Source: Desmodesmus armatus (Eukaryota > Chlorophyta > Chlorophyceae > Sphaeropleales > Scenedesmaceae). Taken from it: DNA of 64,000 nt. Each line of letters starts with the position of its first letter. The stretch's first letter is position 1. The stretch spans positions 992,001 through 1,056,000 of the forward strand of contig VIIQ02000555.1 in NCBI GenBank assembly GCA_007449985.2, read 5' to 3'. A model generated the notes under the pieces. It was not told the origin of the DNA, did not search any database, and saw only the letters and a list, made by a program, of their open reading frames with translations. The position numbers and the translations under genes were made by a program. Positions 32,101 through 44,359 of this stretch are shown piece after piece.

Positions 32101-33991
32101 GTGTCCGTGGCTGCTTGTGGGCGGCCAAGACGGCACAGCTTGGTTTTGAATGAGACAGACGTTTGTCACATAGAGCCTGGCATGTCGCCATCATCATGGG
32201 TCCCTCTTTGGGGGCACACATGAGAGGATGTGTGTTTGCGCATGACTGTTGACCACATATATCTGGGTCAAGCACCCAGCTGGCCCAGCAACGCACGATT
32301 GCCGCCACATGCGCATGAGACAGCAGCAGCCACAAGAAAGACTGCAACTTGCTCCGTGCGTTGCAGTCCAAGTGAAAATTGATGTTGCTGCTGACGCCCT
32401 GCTGTGGTGTGTGGCTGTTGTGCCTGTATAACTGCAGGCTGTGCACGAACACGGCGGCCATGGCTCTGTGGGCTACGGCTACTGCTGGAAGCGCAGTGAG
32501 GCTCAGAAGAACCTGCTGCGCACACACACCACAGCAGTCAGCAGCCGCATGCTCTACAAGCTGGCACAGGACGGATTCAAGTACGTGCGGCTGCTGCGTG
32601 CGTGGAAATGCTCATGGCGGCGCGTTTGGGGGGGGGGTGCTTGAAGCAGAATGTTGCGAGCCAGCAGTTGTGTGTTAGAGGCGCGTCGTGTGAGGCAGGT
32701 TGTACAGTGAGTTTTGTGCGGTATGTTTACCATGCAGTCCAATTATCAAAACTGTCACTGACCTGGCATGGGCTGTGGTGTCATGTTCATTCAAGGACAG
32801 CAACATGTATACTCACCCGGATTGGTTTGGCTGCTGTGAATTGCGTGTAGGCCTGCCAAGTACTTCAGCGTTGACCGTGTGTTCAGGAATGAGGCAGTGG
32901 ACCGGACACACTTGGCGGAGTTCCACCAGGTGCGGCTGCAGCTCAGGCAGCAGCATGAGCAGACTGCGGCGTGACTAGCATACAGGGCACTGTGAGGACC
33001 AACATCTGCGGACCTGATGTCAAGGCATAGCTAGTGCCACTGTGTCGTACCTCATCTCTATCAGCGACTTGCTTCTGGTGCTGCTGGTAAAGGCCCGCTG
33101 CTGCTTGTTGACTGGCAAACGTAGTACGGTATTGCCGAAGTGTCATCATCACATGGAGACGTTTCCAGCCGGTGCCACGTACCTCTGTCAACACTGTTCC
33201 ATGTCACCTTCTTGCCACATTCTTGCTCACCTCCCCCGCCATGCTCTCCTTGGCCGCAGGTTGAGGGTGTCATCTGTGACAAGGGTTTGACGCTGGGCCA
33301 CCTGATTGCCACGCTGCGTGAGTTCTTCAGCAGGCTGGGCATGAGGGAGCTGCGCTTCAAGCCAGCCTTCAACCCATACACGGAGCCAAGCATGGAGATC
33401 TTTGGGTGAGCAGGGACCGCAGGCTGTAGCGGGACGCTACATATGCCTGACACAGGCTGAGGCCACAGCAGGCACCTGGCTGTAGGCGTGTGGAAGTCGT
33501 GCCGGGCAGGCATGCGCAGCATTGCATGCGACATGGGTTTAGAGGTGGCAGCATGCTTAGCGTCGCCTAAACATGCGACATATGTTTAGGTTGCCGTGCA
33601 GTGTTGGCAGCCGCAACTTACTCAACCAACGTGCATGTTTTTGGTGAACGACTGCACAAGCAGCCACGTGCATGTCAACAGTAAACCAAGCAGGGCATGT
33701 ACTCACACACCAGCTGCTAACTGGGGACCTCCTCCTGCTGCTCTGCCATCCCGCTTACAGATACTCTGAGCAGCTAGGCAAGTGGATGGAGGTTGGCAAC
33801 AGCGGCATGTTCCGGCCAGAGATGCTGCAGCCCATGGGTCTGCCCCTGACGTGAGCGTCATTGCCTGGGGGCTCAGCCTTGAGCGTCCCACCATGATCCT
33901 GTACGGCATCGACAACATCAGGGACCTGTTCGGCCACAAAGTCAGCCTCAGCATGGTCAAGTCAAACCCCATCTGCCGCATGGGCTTGTAA
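29146..33991 (+). CDS. FARSA: Phenylalanyl-tRNA synthetase alpha subunit, cytosolic; apparent 1-base deletion in last exon
   Basis: Ten exons (29146-29298, 29785-30012, 30426-30541, 30921-31013, 31397-31487, 31856-32059, 32438-32580, 32851-32929, 33260-33405, 33761-33991) match eukaryotic PheRS alpha from end to end. The N-terminal winged-helix region starts '[16 protein letters not shown]'. The class II catalytic core shows '[20 protein letters not shown]', '[20 protein letters not shown]', motif 2 '[19 protein letters not shown]' and motif 3 '[21 protein letters not shown]'. The enzyme charges tRNA-Phe as an alpha2-beta2 tetramer in the cytosol. In the last exon the frame breaks at CTGCCCCTGACGTGA (33841-33854): as written it stops after 'MGLPLT', while the rest of motif 3 continues in another frame to the TAA at 33989. 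One extra C in the run at 33843-33846 would restore the frame. Confidence 0.93.
31655..31705. repeat. Perfect 21-bp inverted repeat with 9-nt loop in FARSA intron
   Basis: 31655-31675 and 31685-31705 are exact reverse complements (arm GGCTGATCCAAGCCACCCTT plus C). The loop is CTGTTAGGT. It lies in the intron between exons 5 and 6. Confidence 0.9.
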
Positions 33992-34962
33992 CAGGCAGCA
34001 GCAGCTGGGGCGGATGGCGGGGCCTGGGCAGGGGCGGGGGAGTTTGTCTGAGGCAGGGGGGGGGGCTTCTGTGTGACCGCTTGAGTGGGGTTTTTTGCTG
34101 GTCTGACAGGTTTGAGTGATAAGGGAATGTTGCCATCGAGACAGCCTGTGTACTGGCAGGCTTGCCTGCAATGTCTTGCTTGTTGCCGGCCTGTAGTGGG
34201 CTGGCTGTGCGGAAGGTTTTCTACCACAACTGCACAGTGCCTGATTGGTTGTGTCCTGTGCACATGCACTGCTGGAGTGTCTGGCACCATGCCACAGACA
34301 GAGGCGTGTGCAGCATCTTTGCGGTTCAGACTGGCTGCATTGTCAATGTGATACTTGACAAGAGCCTACGGTTGAAGCATTATATCAAGTTATGGCATAG
34401 CAACCTGCAAGGAGCTGATTTTCATCTGCTGTAGTTCTGGAGGCGCCTGCAGTTGGTGCCAGCTTCTCACTGAGCTGAGGCTGGCAGCCTAAGCTGAGTA
34501 TCTTCAACGCAGGACATGTACGTGCTGCCACTGTGAGTGGTGCAGCGCATGTGTTTGATAAAGATCCCTTGCTTTCTGGACTCAACAAGTGGCGGCTCAT
34601 CCTTCGTCGAGCCAGCTCTGCATGAACATGTGTTTACAAGCACCCCCCCCCCTTCAACGTATTCAAGAGGCCAAAAATTGGCCCCAGGCCGTGTGGCAAA
34701 AATGGTATCAACATCCTTAACATCCTTAACCAGTGGTGGAGCTCAGCAGCAAAAAACCAAGCAGCTGTAGCTAGTACATTTGTTTCCTGACGCTGTCAAA
34801 AAGACAGAGGGTTGGCAAGCATACAAAGATTCATGCAGACGCAGGACTTGGGACCAAGCATTCGGCATGGATGCCTGTGCCCCGGGAAGCACGTGCATTC
34901 AGCAGCTGGTGCACCAGTGGCACTGGCAGCAACCTGAGGGCTGGTCCTGCAGCTTTGGTTCA
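33992..34962. other. Convergent intergenic region (3' UTRs of FARSA and GBP)
   Basis: No coding exon is visible. A G run (about 34057-34065) and a C run (about 34643-34651) are present. Confidence 0.5.
34634..34638 (-). promoter_or_regulatory. Candidate poly(A) signal TGTAA (leftward)
   Basis: TTACA on the top strand lies about 325 bp beyond the GBP stop at 34963. Confidence 0.35.
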
Positions 34963-37900
34963 TCACTCAAGCCCTTGCAGCTTCCTCTTCACGAAAGCCA
35001 CCCAGTCGGCCTTTTTCGTCTTGCTGGCCTGACTCATCTTGAAGAAGTCATCATCCTCCAGGTTGCTGTCAGTCACCCAGGCCTTGAGCTGGGGGATCTG
35101 GGGATGTGGCACACACAAATGCAACAGCATGAGTGGTTGCCATGTGATGCTGGGTATGCTGCATCGGCTGGTAGCAGATCATTGGTCAACACAGCGCAGT
35201 ACACCACATCAGGCGTACAGTTGACCTCACTGTAGCCAGGCAACCTCGGCCCAGCCATGCACAGGCACATACAGATTTGCCCAGCAAGTGGAGGTGTCAA
35301 AGGCAATCACTGAACACCAAACGCAGGGCATCAAAACATGAGAATGCACAGTGCGGCCGTCGCAGTCACAGTGGTGCACGGCTCATGTCGCTGAGACAGG
35401 CAGCAAGCCGCAGTCCATAGGTACAGATGAAAGGAGCAGCCAGCAAACCAGTCAGTTGTGTGGGTGCCAGGAGCATAACTCAGCCCTCACCGTCATGCTC
35501 TGTGGGTTGATGTCCTTGTTGATTGGCGTGCGTGCGCCCGCAGCTGCAGGCGCTGCAGCCGGTGTGGCAGCAGGGGTCTCTGCTGCGTCAGCATCTGCAA
35601 CACGGCAGGCAGGACACACACCACAATGCATGTCCACACTGCCATCCGCGTGCTGGTGGCCATCGCCATGCACCACTGCGACAGTAAGCACGCCAGCACA
35701 GACAGGGATGCACCTCCTTGCATGATGCCAGCTGTTCGGCCAAAAAAGCACTCACCCTGCATCTCCTCGTCTTCATCAATGGCCTCAGTGCGCTTGCGCT
35801 TGGCAGACCTGCCACCCGTCGTGCGGCCAACGGTGGCCCGTCCAGCTGCGGCAGCAGGCGTGGCTGCAGGGGGGCTGGCCACGGTGGCCTTGAGGGCCGC
35901 TATCTCAGCCTTGAGTGCATCACGCCCCTTGCGCTCCTGCACAAGCTCCGCCCTGAGGCCGGCAACCTCCTGGGACAGGTTGGAGTTGTCGGCTGAGACC
36001 TTGGCCAGCTCCTGCAACAGTAGAGAAGAGTACAGCACCGTGCAGCACCGTATGATACAGTGCCGCGAGCGAGGCAAATTCCTGACGTTGAGTATGTTTC
36101 CGTTGGACACTCTGCCGTCAGCCACATGCTACAGGTGTGAGGTGCACACGTTTCACAAATGACACACGTTGGCAAGACATGGGTGCAGCAGTGAAAGACA
36201 TGCATCTGTTCACCCAGGAAAGGACACTAGCATGCAACAGATAGTGCGCATGATGGGTAAGCCGATGCGACCAAGCTGACAGCTATCCCCATGCAACAAT
36301 GCATCCAGCGCATTTGAGCAAGTTGGGGTGCTGGCTCGCCTCACCTCCATCTTGGCTGTGACCTTCCTGCGCTCCTCCTCCAGCTCCCCACTCGCACTGC
36401 TCTCACCAACCTAGTGACAGGGGAGCAACAAGGGTACAGCATGAACGCAATTTCACACAATATGCCTTGCGTGGACATGAAGAGTTGATGCACCGCTGCA
36501 ACTTTTAACAGAGGCACCCAGGTAGGGGACAAGGCAGTAAGGTCAGGCACCAGGGCTGCACTGAGGCTGGCATGAGCATCTGCCAGTTGCAAGACCCCAC
36601 CACCGCACGAATCTCTCTGTGTGCCATTGTAGTGCGCAGCCACACCGCCTTTCTTTTCTCGATCATGTCAAGTCAGCGCGCCTCACCCTCTGCCATGCAG
36701 CTGTCAGTGCTTTGTCCCCATCGGCCAGCACACATGTCACACGTTTGGTAGCAGGGACCGCTCAAACGGATTTGCACGCACCTTTGCCTCCTGCAGCTCC
36801 TTGTCCAGCTGCTCCACGCGTGCACGCAGCGACGCCATCTCTGGCAGACCAGCTGCAACCTGCTGCTGCAGGCGCTCCACGTTGGCTTGGGCGGTGGCAA
36901 GCTGCAGGGGCACACAAGTACACAGAAGGACGCAGATATCACACGTCACCGCGCAAACACCACATCATATCCGACGCAGTAAGCAACAGGCAACAAAGGG
37001 TGGTATCTTTGCAATTCTGACCCAGCCAGCAGCTGGCTGAGGCTTCATCAAGCAGATGGTACTTATCTCCTGCAGGAGCGTGTCCCACCGGTCAGGGCAA
37101 GGACCGCACCTGAGCTGCCTTGTGCTGTGCCTCCTGCTCAGCTGCAGCCTTCTGCTGCTGCAGCATGCTCTCCCTCTCTGTCACCTCAGCCAGCTGCGAT
37201 TTCAAGCCATCCAGCTGACTCTGCAGCCGCCCAGCGGCCCCCAGCTGCCCCTGAAGCCGGGCGATCTCAGCCTTCGCTACATCAAGCTCCTGCTGCTGCT
37301 GGTGCTGCGCTGCAGACGCGCTGCTCTGCTGCTGCCGCAGCGTGCGCAGCTCGTTCTCCAGGTTGGCTGCGTTCCTGTCCTTGGCCTCTGCCTGTCCCTT
37401 GAGGTGGGCAACCTCCTGCTGGGCCGCCAGCAGGTCGGTACGCGTGCTGGATGCACGCTCCTCTGCATCCTTCAGCCGCGCAACCTCAGACTTGAGCTGC
37501 AGGACACAGAACGTGCACAGTAGGGATACAACACGCATACGCATGGTCAGCACAAAACGCCTCACTTGCCAGACAGCTGCCAGAGACCCAACTGAGGCAG
37601 AGCACCATGCAAAATTTGCTTGAGGTCTGACGTTCTGAGACAGACTGGTTGTATGATTGCTGGGTACATGGAGTACGTGCTGAGGGCGCGTCAGCCCAGC
37701 CCACCTGCGAGACGGATGCCTCTGCTGCTGACGCCCGGGCAGCGGCGGTCTCCTTGGCGCCCACCAGGTCCTTCACGATGCCCTTGATGCCTGAGATGAT
37801 GGTGTTCATCAGGAACTCTGCTGCCTTCTTGTACTTGAAGGAGCCACTGGGAACCTTGAGGTCATACTCGTCCAGGAACCTGCAGGACAAAGTGGAAGCA

Positions 37901-40900
37901 CAGCCCATGCCTGCTTGGTGACACATCAATGCTGGTGCAGTGATGACTGTACTCACCACACGGTTCTGCAGCAAGGCAGACCAACTATGCCACACGATGC
38001 AGTAGCCCTTCTGTGCTGAACACGGCAGAGAACAGGCTCTCAAAAGGAAAAAAGACAGCAGTGTGAGCGCCGGACGATGCACGATAGCAACCTGGCACGC
38101 GCGACAGGGTCAGTCAGTCTGTGTGCTTCGCATAAATCCGCCTGATCATCACGCCACGCACCTCCTGAGCTCAGACTCAACGGCTTCCACGCTAGCCCCA
38201 GGCCCTGTCATGATGCCGCGCAGCTTGACGGATTCTGCAGCCAGCATGTCGGTGGCCACACGCTCGCCAGACACCGCCAGCTTGCGGCGCTCCTCCGCAT
38301 AGCGCTCCTCAAAGCCTGCATTTCACGTTCAAAAAAGGCAACATCGGTTCCATACTCATCACCACATCAGGTTGTGGTGGGTGCATTGGCCACATGCTGC
38401 TGGCTACTGGCGACGCATCGTCAACCCGAACAGGCTGCCACGGGCATGATGCAGTGTATGAATAAACACTTTGCCACCCCAGTTCCAACCGCAAGGTGCC
38501 AACCCAAAGTGTAGCCCTGTCCTGCATGTTTAGCACCAGCAGTTTGGTTTCGAGCCTGTTGATGCGCCCCACCTTTTGCCAGCCGCTCCTCAAACTCCTT
38601 GACCAGCTCGGGCTCCCCCATAGCAGACCTCTTGAAGCCTGCCAAGGCAGCCGCTGCAGCCGCTTGGTGCTGGTCATACAGCGCAGACTCCTCCCTGATG
38701 TCGGCCACCTGCAGGATGAGTCAGCAAGTTGTTGCGCGGGCGTTGTCTCAAGGGTGCATGCTTTTTACAATTGGTGAGCAACATGCATGCAAGCCAGAAC
38801 TGGCCAGCACACATATGCATGCAAGTCAGAACTGGCCAGCACACACACAATAAATACAGGCCAGCACGCACAATGACCCAACAAGTTGGCAAATCACGAT
38901 TGAATTTGGCGCCAAGGCATGTCAGCATTCAGGCACTGACCTGGAACGCTGCCGCATACTGTGCCTCTGCCTGCTCGTATGCCTTCTGGCACTCAGCCCG
39001 AGACACACCCTGCCAGGCTGTCACCAGCTGGGGCACGGCACCTGGAAGAGGTGATCAAGCACACAACACAGACCTCAAACAATTGTGCTGTCAGTGCAAC
39101 TTCCTGCCCGGGAAGGATGAACTGACAGCACCACCCAGAATGTGTTGTTTTGCACACGGACAACACGTGTGTTTCCATCTTGGCACTATGATTCAGCAAT
39201 GAACCTGGGGAAGCTACAACCACAATGCCTGGGTGTAGTGGCCAACAGGTGCATTGAGCAGACGCTGAGAGCACCTGCCTGCACGAGCAACCACAAGCAC
39301 CATGCCATCAAAAGCAACCTTGCCAGTGGCAATGCTGGCCTCACCATTGTTGACAGCCTCAACATAAGCAGCAGCCAGGCCAGCCATGATCTGACCGCTG
39401 ATGAGTGTGCCGCCAACTGCCATTGGACGTGCCTTGCCCTTTACCAGCCGAATGAAGTCCTCCATGTCCTGCAGACAGCACAGCACAAAAAAGTGTAAAA
39501 CAGCACGGGCCAGGTGAACAACATTGGCCGGTGCAGCACCGCACATGCAGTTGTGCTGACTGTGTCATCCTGTTCAGCCTGGCCCTGCATGACACCGGCA
39601 AACAAGAGCTGTGCCCCTTTGGCTGCCGGCAGGGTGGGTGCTCCCCATACAGGACCCCAATCGCTTGCACAAGTGGCCCCTCCGCCCACGCTGCCCCGTC
39701 TGCTCCGCGGGCTGTGACAACGTACCCTCCTGAACTCCTGCCTCAGTTGGGTGTATGTCAGCTGGTCCAGCTGCTGTAGCTGAGACTCCTGAAGGGCTGG
39801 GCGCACCATGACCGACACATCCCTGTCAGGGAAGACGGCCTTGATGGTCACCCGCATCTGCAGGACGAACAGGATGGGCCACCATGAGTGAATAAGCCAT
39901 GCAGCTGTTGCAGCAGAGTGTGATGACACAGACGACCACCCACCAAGTTTGCCTGCTGCCTGGTATTGCATCAACATTCCGCTGAGTGTATGCGGCATCA
40001 GGGAGGACTGCGTCCATGCAGGCACAGGGGCGTGGAATCAGGGCCTGCTTATAGCACCAGCCGAACCACACCTGGTTCTTGTTTGCAATGTCTGCTGCGC
40101 CCCCCTTAATGGGCAGCAGTGCCTCCTCCAGGTACTCTGCGGGTGTGATGGGCTTGCCCTCAGCCTCCAGGCGCAGCTGGAAGTCACGCAGCAGCCAGAC
40201 AAAGGCGGGGCTGAAGTCAACCTGGCCCGCAGCTGCAGCCACGCCGTTGTTGGCACCTGCGCGCAGCAAGCAGGCAGTGCAGCAGCCAGCCAGCGCAACA
40301 GGTGTCAGCCCCTGCACTAGCACCCCCTGACTGTTATGGCATGGCATTGCCTGCCATGGCATTGCCTGCCAAGTTGCCGAGACGCCAAGGGGCTACGTGC
40401 ACATGTCAACGCTGTGCTCAGCATCAACTTCCAGAGACTGCTCGTGCTGCAGGCAGCGGTCGCTATCTGATGCAGGACTGTGATGGCACTGCATGCAGCT
40501 CCATTGCTCGTCCAGCACGCACCTGTAGTGGACCTGTCCTTGATGCGCTTGGCCAGCTCACACACCATGGCAAGGCGCTCGATAGCGATTGCGTCGATGG
40601 CGCCGACCTGGTTGTAGATGAAGATGCTGGACAGCAGCATGGCCAGGGAGAAGATCTGTGCACTGTGCTGGGCACCCTGCAGGACGTAGTGAGCAACATA
40701 TGTTGGAAGCGGATGTAAGGAAAGCATCGAGGCATCGATCAGCATGAGCATACAACATGCGTCAAGAGGCCGTCATGCAGACTGCATCGAGCTGTGATGT
40801 ACTTGCCAACTGTTGCTGCGGCAGCACGCCTGCTGCCTTGCCAGGACGGTTGTTGAGGCCGGCTGCCACTGACTGAGTGGCTGGGGCTTATAAGGGTAAT

Positions 40901-41512
40901 TACCTGGTCAACTGCGTCCACACCCTCACAGTCCATCAGAATCTGCACAGCAGCAGCAGCGTCATGCGCATGTTGAGTTGCACATGTGATGTTGCTGGCA
41001 CACACAACACCCAGCAATGACTGGTCAAGCATGTTACGACCATGTTCTACACCTGAGATGTTGGCTGCTTGTGCTGGCAATCTCAAGCAGCCAACACCAC
41101 CGAGCAGCCTTACTTCAGGCGGGATTACCCTGGTACTGTGTGCCCTGCCACTCACTGCATTGCACTTGCGCCCGTCTGGCCCAGGAACCTGCACGGGGTG
41201 CGACCACATCCAGATGCCCCGTGTGCAGGACTGCTGGGTGGGCGACACTGTGAAGCCCCTGAACTTGTCCTGGCCCGTGAACCTGCCCAGCATCTGATTC
41301 AGCAGGAAGCTCTTGCCCTGCCTAGCTCTACCGCAGACTGATATGGTGCACAGGGGCCCCTTGATGCCCTGCAGTGCGCGCAGAGCATCCTGCCCGACCT
41401 CCCACTGCTCTGTGGCCTCATTGAAGCCGATGAGCAGGAGGGGCTTGCCCTGAGCCGCGGCAGCGTTTGCTGCTGGCTCAACAGAGCTACCACGCCTAAA
41501 CCAGGACGACAT
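34963..41512 (-). CDS. Guanylate-binding protein family GTPase (plant GBPL type) with long coiled coil
   Basis: Sixteen exons (41512-41156, 40942-40904, 40676-40523, 40256-40072, 39857-39726, 39468-39345, 39041-38941, 38708-38573, 38315-38162, 37879-37705, 37496-37110, 36901-36782, 36410-36345, 36011-35756, 35594-35491, 35097-34963) join in phase to 874 residues. The dynamin-superfamily G domain shows the P-loop GRARQGKS (61-68), DCEG (123-126) and the GBP-specific RD (207-208) in 'FVWLLRDFQLRLEAEGKPIT'. It is followed by the helical GBP domain ('MAVGGTLISGQIMAG', 'AWQGVSRAECQKAYEQ'). About 250 residues of coiled coil follow, then an Ala/Pro-rich basic/acidic segment (GRSAKRKRTEAIDEDEEM, a possible nuclear signal) and a conserved tail. 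I chose ATG 41512 ('MSSWFRRGSS'), as in plant relatives; an in-frame ATG lies 15 codons upstream. Plant GBPLs form condensates in immunity; the role in algae is unknown. Confidence 0.92.
38783..38846. repeat. Tandem duplication of a 32-bp unit in GBP intron
   Basis: ATGCATGCAAG[C/T]CAGAACTGGCCAGCACACA[T/C] occurs at 38783-38814 and 38815-38846, with a degraded third partial copy (AGGCCAGCACGCACA) just after. Confidence 0.85.
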
Positions 41513-42081
41513 AGGTGCCCTGGACTGGCTGACAGTGTGCCTCTGGCAGCTCCCCAACCCAGTGAGCTGCCTGCTGCGTCAGCCCGCCCTCTTGCCTGCC
41601 GGCCTGTGGCGGACTGTACAGTCAGTAGCCTAACGCCTGCTGCTGACGAGGTCTTTGAACCAGCTAAATACAGTCACAGACGGAGAAACAGAGCAGTGGC
41701 AAGGACCATTGACGTTGACACACTCAGATCACTCTCAAAACAGTGTCGATTCCAAATTCCTGGGCTCTGAAGAGCCACTGTGGTGCGAGAAATTCTCCTG
41801 CCAGGATGATCTTGTGTGACCAACAGTGTCAGGTTGACGTGAGGTTGACTTGAGGAACTCAAATTGTATCCGACATGAATGACCGTTGTGGGGTACCGTT
41901 GTGGCGTTCATAGGACTGCCGTACTTTATAAGTCAACCTGGCATATCCACATCACACCTGTGTGCGAGACTCAACTTCCTTGTCAGCATTCAGCCAGCCT
42001 CTGATCACGACGTCAGTCCACCTGCCTGCTATCCAAAAACGACATTTGATCAAAGCTGGGCCCACAAGGTCTGCTTCTACA
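41513..42081. promoter_or_regulatory. Shared divergent upstream region (GBP / methyltransferase-like)
   Basis: These 569 bp separate the two start codons. I see no exon; both promoters should be here. Confidence 0.5.
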
Positions 42082-43983
42082 ATGATCTGCAGTTCCAGGG
42101 GGCTGTGCATGCATGTGGCCAGGCATGCCACACCCGCAGCAGCAGCAGCACCAATACCAACCCGGTGTGGACAGCTGCGGCAACACCGCTTCCTTTGGCG
42201 TGCCTCAGCAGCAGCAAGGTAATATAATTCACCCTCTCCCGTCTGGTGTGATTGTAAAAAGGCCCCACCCAGTTATGCTTTGTCATGGCCTGCTTCACAC
42301 ATGCAGTGGTGGCGAGCCTGAGGCCACGCCCATCGCAGTCGATGCAACAGTGACAGCAGTTGTTGAGCCAACCAGCAGCAGCGATGAGGAGCAGGCAGAT
42401 GTCACCTCACACCCTTTGCCAGACATGTTTGGGGCACAGGTGAGGCAGACCTCACACAGGCTCTTCTGGATGATGCATGGTCATCTGTCCTGCACACATG
42501 ACTGTGACTCTCCAGCACAGCAGCTGAACCCTGGTTGGCGCTTAAAGGTGCTAGCACCCATAACCAGGAGGGGAATTTGTGTTTATGTAGGAACTGATCA
42601 CGGAGCTGCAGGATCAGGAATCGTTCGGCAAGCGTGGTGAAGTGTGGGCTTTGGGAGAGCTGGCAGCAGTGTTGTTGCTGTTGATACCCCCTTCACACTG
42701 ACAGTGAGCGTAATTATCGGCCAGGAACTGTCGCTGGACACTTGAGGCCTTGAAGGCCCAACATAGCAAGGGTGCTTTGGCTGTGCAAGCTTGCAGCTGG
42801 GTACACTCGCACCCACCTGCCTACTGCACCACACCCCTTCTACTTCAGCCCGTCTGCTGCACTGATCCATTGCAGAACTTGCTGAAGCATGCATAATGCC
42901 AGCTTTTAAGCACCCCCTTCCGGTGGTCCGCAGTTGCTATGGCAGGCAGTCTTCACATGTGCTGAGCACTGTGCGGTGGTGCTTGCAGGGCCTTGTTGAC
43001 ATCCTGGCTACACTCCTCATCACTGCTGGCGTCGTGTTCATGTAAGTGAGAGCTGAGGAATTGTTGATGCCACCACAGCAGCGTAAGACATGTTGATGCT
43101 GTTGAGCGACAGCGTGCGTCACTTACTACCAGCCTGACACTACCAGCCAGTTCAGGGTTGTTGGGCAGTGGTGCCTCCTTTCCAATTGCACTCTGTTCCT
43201 GATGACAGAAGGCGGGCGTAACAATTCTTGTGCTGAACTCACATGTGTATTTATGTTGGTCGCTAATGCCTGTGTCTATTTTTGCTGCAGGGTGTATGGC
43301 TTGTTGAGTCTAGGCCGCTATGTGTCTCCCCTGCCGGTGCCTCGCAACAATCACCAGCTTGTGATGTCCGGCATGTACAGTGAGTTCGTCTGCTCGCCAG
43401 GTTTTCGCTTTGCAATTGACCAGTAATAGCTGGTAGGGCAGCTGTGGTCTTGGTTGTGCAGCTTCAGCAAATACGGGGACCAGCAAGTGTCTTCTTGCTG
43501 GTGACTGCAGCAGCACTTTGTTGGTCTTCCCTCATCCCTTGTACTGCTGTATTGCAGACTACCTGCGGCATCCGCAATATGCTGGCCTGCTCATGGCAGC
43601 CTTTGGCCTTGCCATCATCACACGCAGCGAAACTCGGCTGGCTATGGCTGCTGTGCTGTGGTTTGTGCTGCATCAGAAGGTGAGGACATGTTACAGGCTG
43701 CTGCAAAGCTTGACAGCAGGCTGCCTGCAGGCGAGGGTGTGTGCCTTTGGTTGGCCCTCATGCAGCATTTTTAATGTTCTTGTTCTGTGCTGCACAACCT
43801 GTTGAAGGGCATTTGGATTCAAACAAAATAAAACAAATTGGATGCAACCATGGCCAGTCAAGTGTGTTGCGGCTGTGCCACGTGCAGATGAAGATGGAGG
43901 AGAAGAGCCTGCTGGAGCGCTATGGACAAGCCTACAGGGACTACAGCAGCAGGGTGAAGCGATTGATTCCATACGTATTCTGA
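42082..43983 (+). CDS. Isoprenylcysteine carboxyl methyltransferase / phospholipid methyltransferase-like membrane protein; apparent 1-base deletion
   Basis: Exons 42082-42218, 42307-42439, 42591-42703, 42989-43041, 43291-43379, 43558-43679 and 43888-43983. The first 45 residues are Ala/Arg/Ser-rich and lack acidic residues, like a plastid transit peptide; an acidic linker follows ('SSSDEEQ'), then at least three membrane segments. The C-terminal catalytic signature of the ICMT/PEMT superfamily is clear: 'LVMSGMYNYLRHPQYAGLLM', then 'KMEEKSLLERYGQAYRDY' and 'KRLIPYVF', which bind S-adenosylmethionine. Exon 3 is 113 bp where the phases need 114: with one more C in the run at 42687-42691 it would read on through 'FTLT' into exon 4, whereas as written it hits TGA at 42699. 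The substrate (prenylated protein, lipid or other) cannot be told from sequence. Confidence 0.8.
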
Positions 43984-44359
43984 AACTTGGTTGCATGAGG
44001 TACACAGCTATGCATGCACTCCTGCATGCAGTTGGCGCGCAGTGCCAACTTGTCTTGGTTTGTGGGGATGCAGAGGCACCAACTTGCACACCCTGAAGTG
44101 TGGCACTGCCGAATAGTGGTCCCTTGGTGTGCTGCATTGCCCTCAGCGGTGTCCTTCACGTCACACAAAAGTGACCATTCGTGTAACAGAGGTACAGCAC
44201 TACATGCAGCCAAGCAACCGGCCCCCATGATGAAGACCGTGTTATGTGCTTTTGTATTTTAAGAGCAGCTCTCTTTTCTTGCTCGTGTACAGAGTGTTCT
44301 GGTGGAGGCCCGGACCCAGTCATTCGCTCGTCTCCGTCCTGTATTGGCGAAATTATTAG
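43984..44359. other. Intergenic region between methyltransferase-like gene and CFAP96
   Basis: It contains the 3' UTR of the upstream gene and the promoter of CFAP96. No exon is seen. Confidence 0.5.
44182..44186 (+). promoter_or_regulatory. Candidate poly(A) signal TGTAA
   Basis: It lies about 200 bp after the stop at 43983. Confidence 0.4.

Noticed and set aside
33530..33590. Short palindrome CCTAAACAT-GCGAC-ATATGTTTAGG and nearby repeated CATGCGACAT
   Set aside because: The stem is only 9 bp inside an intron; not distinguishable from chance in GCATGC-rich DNA.
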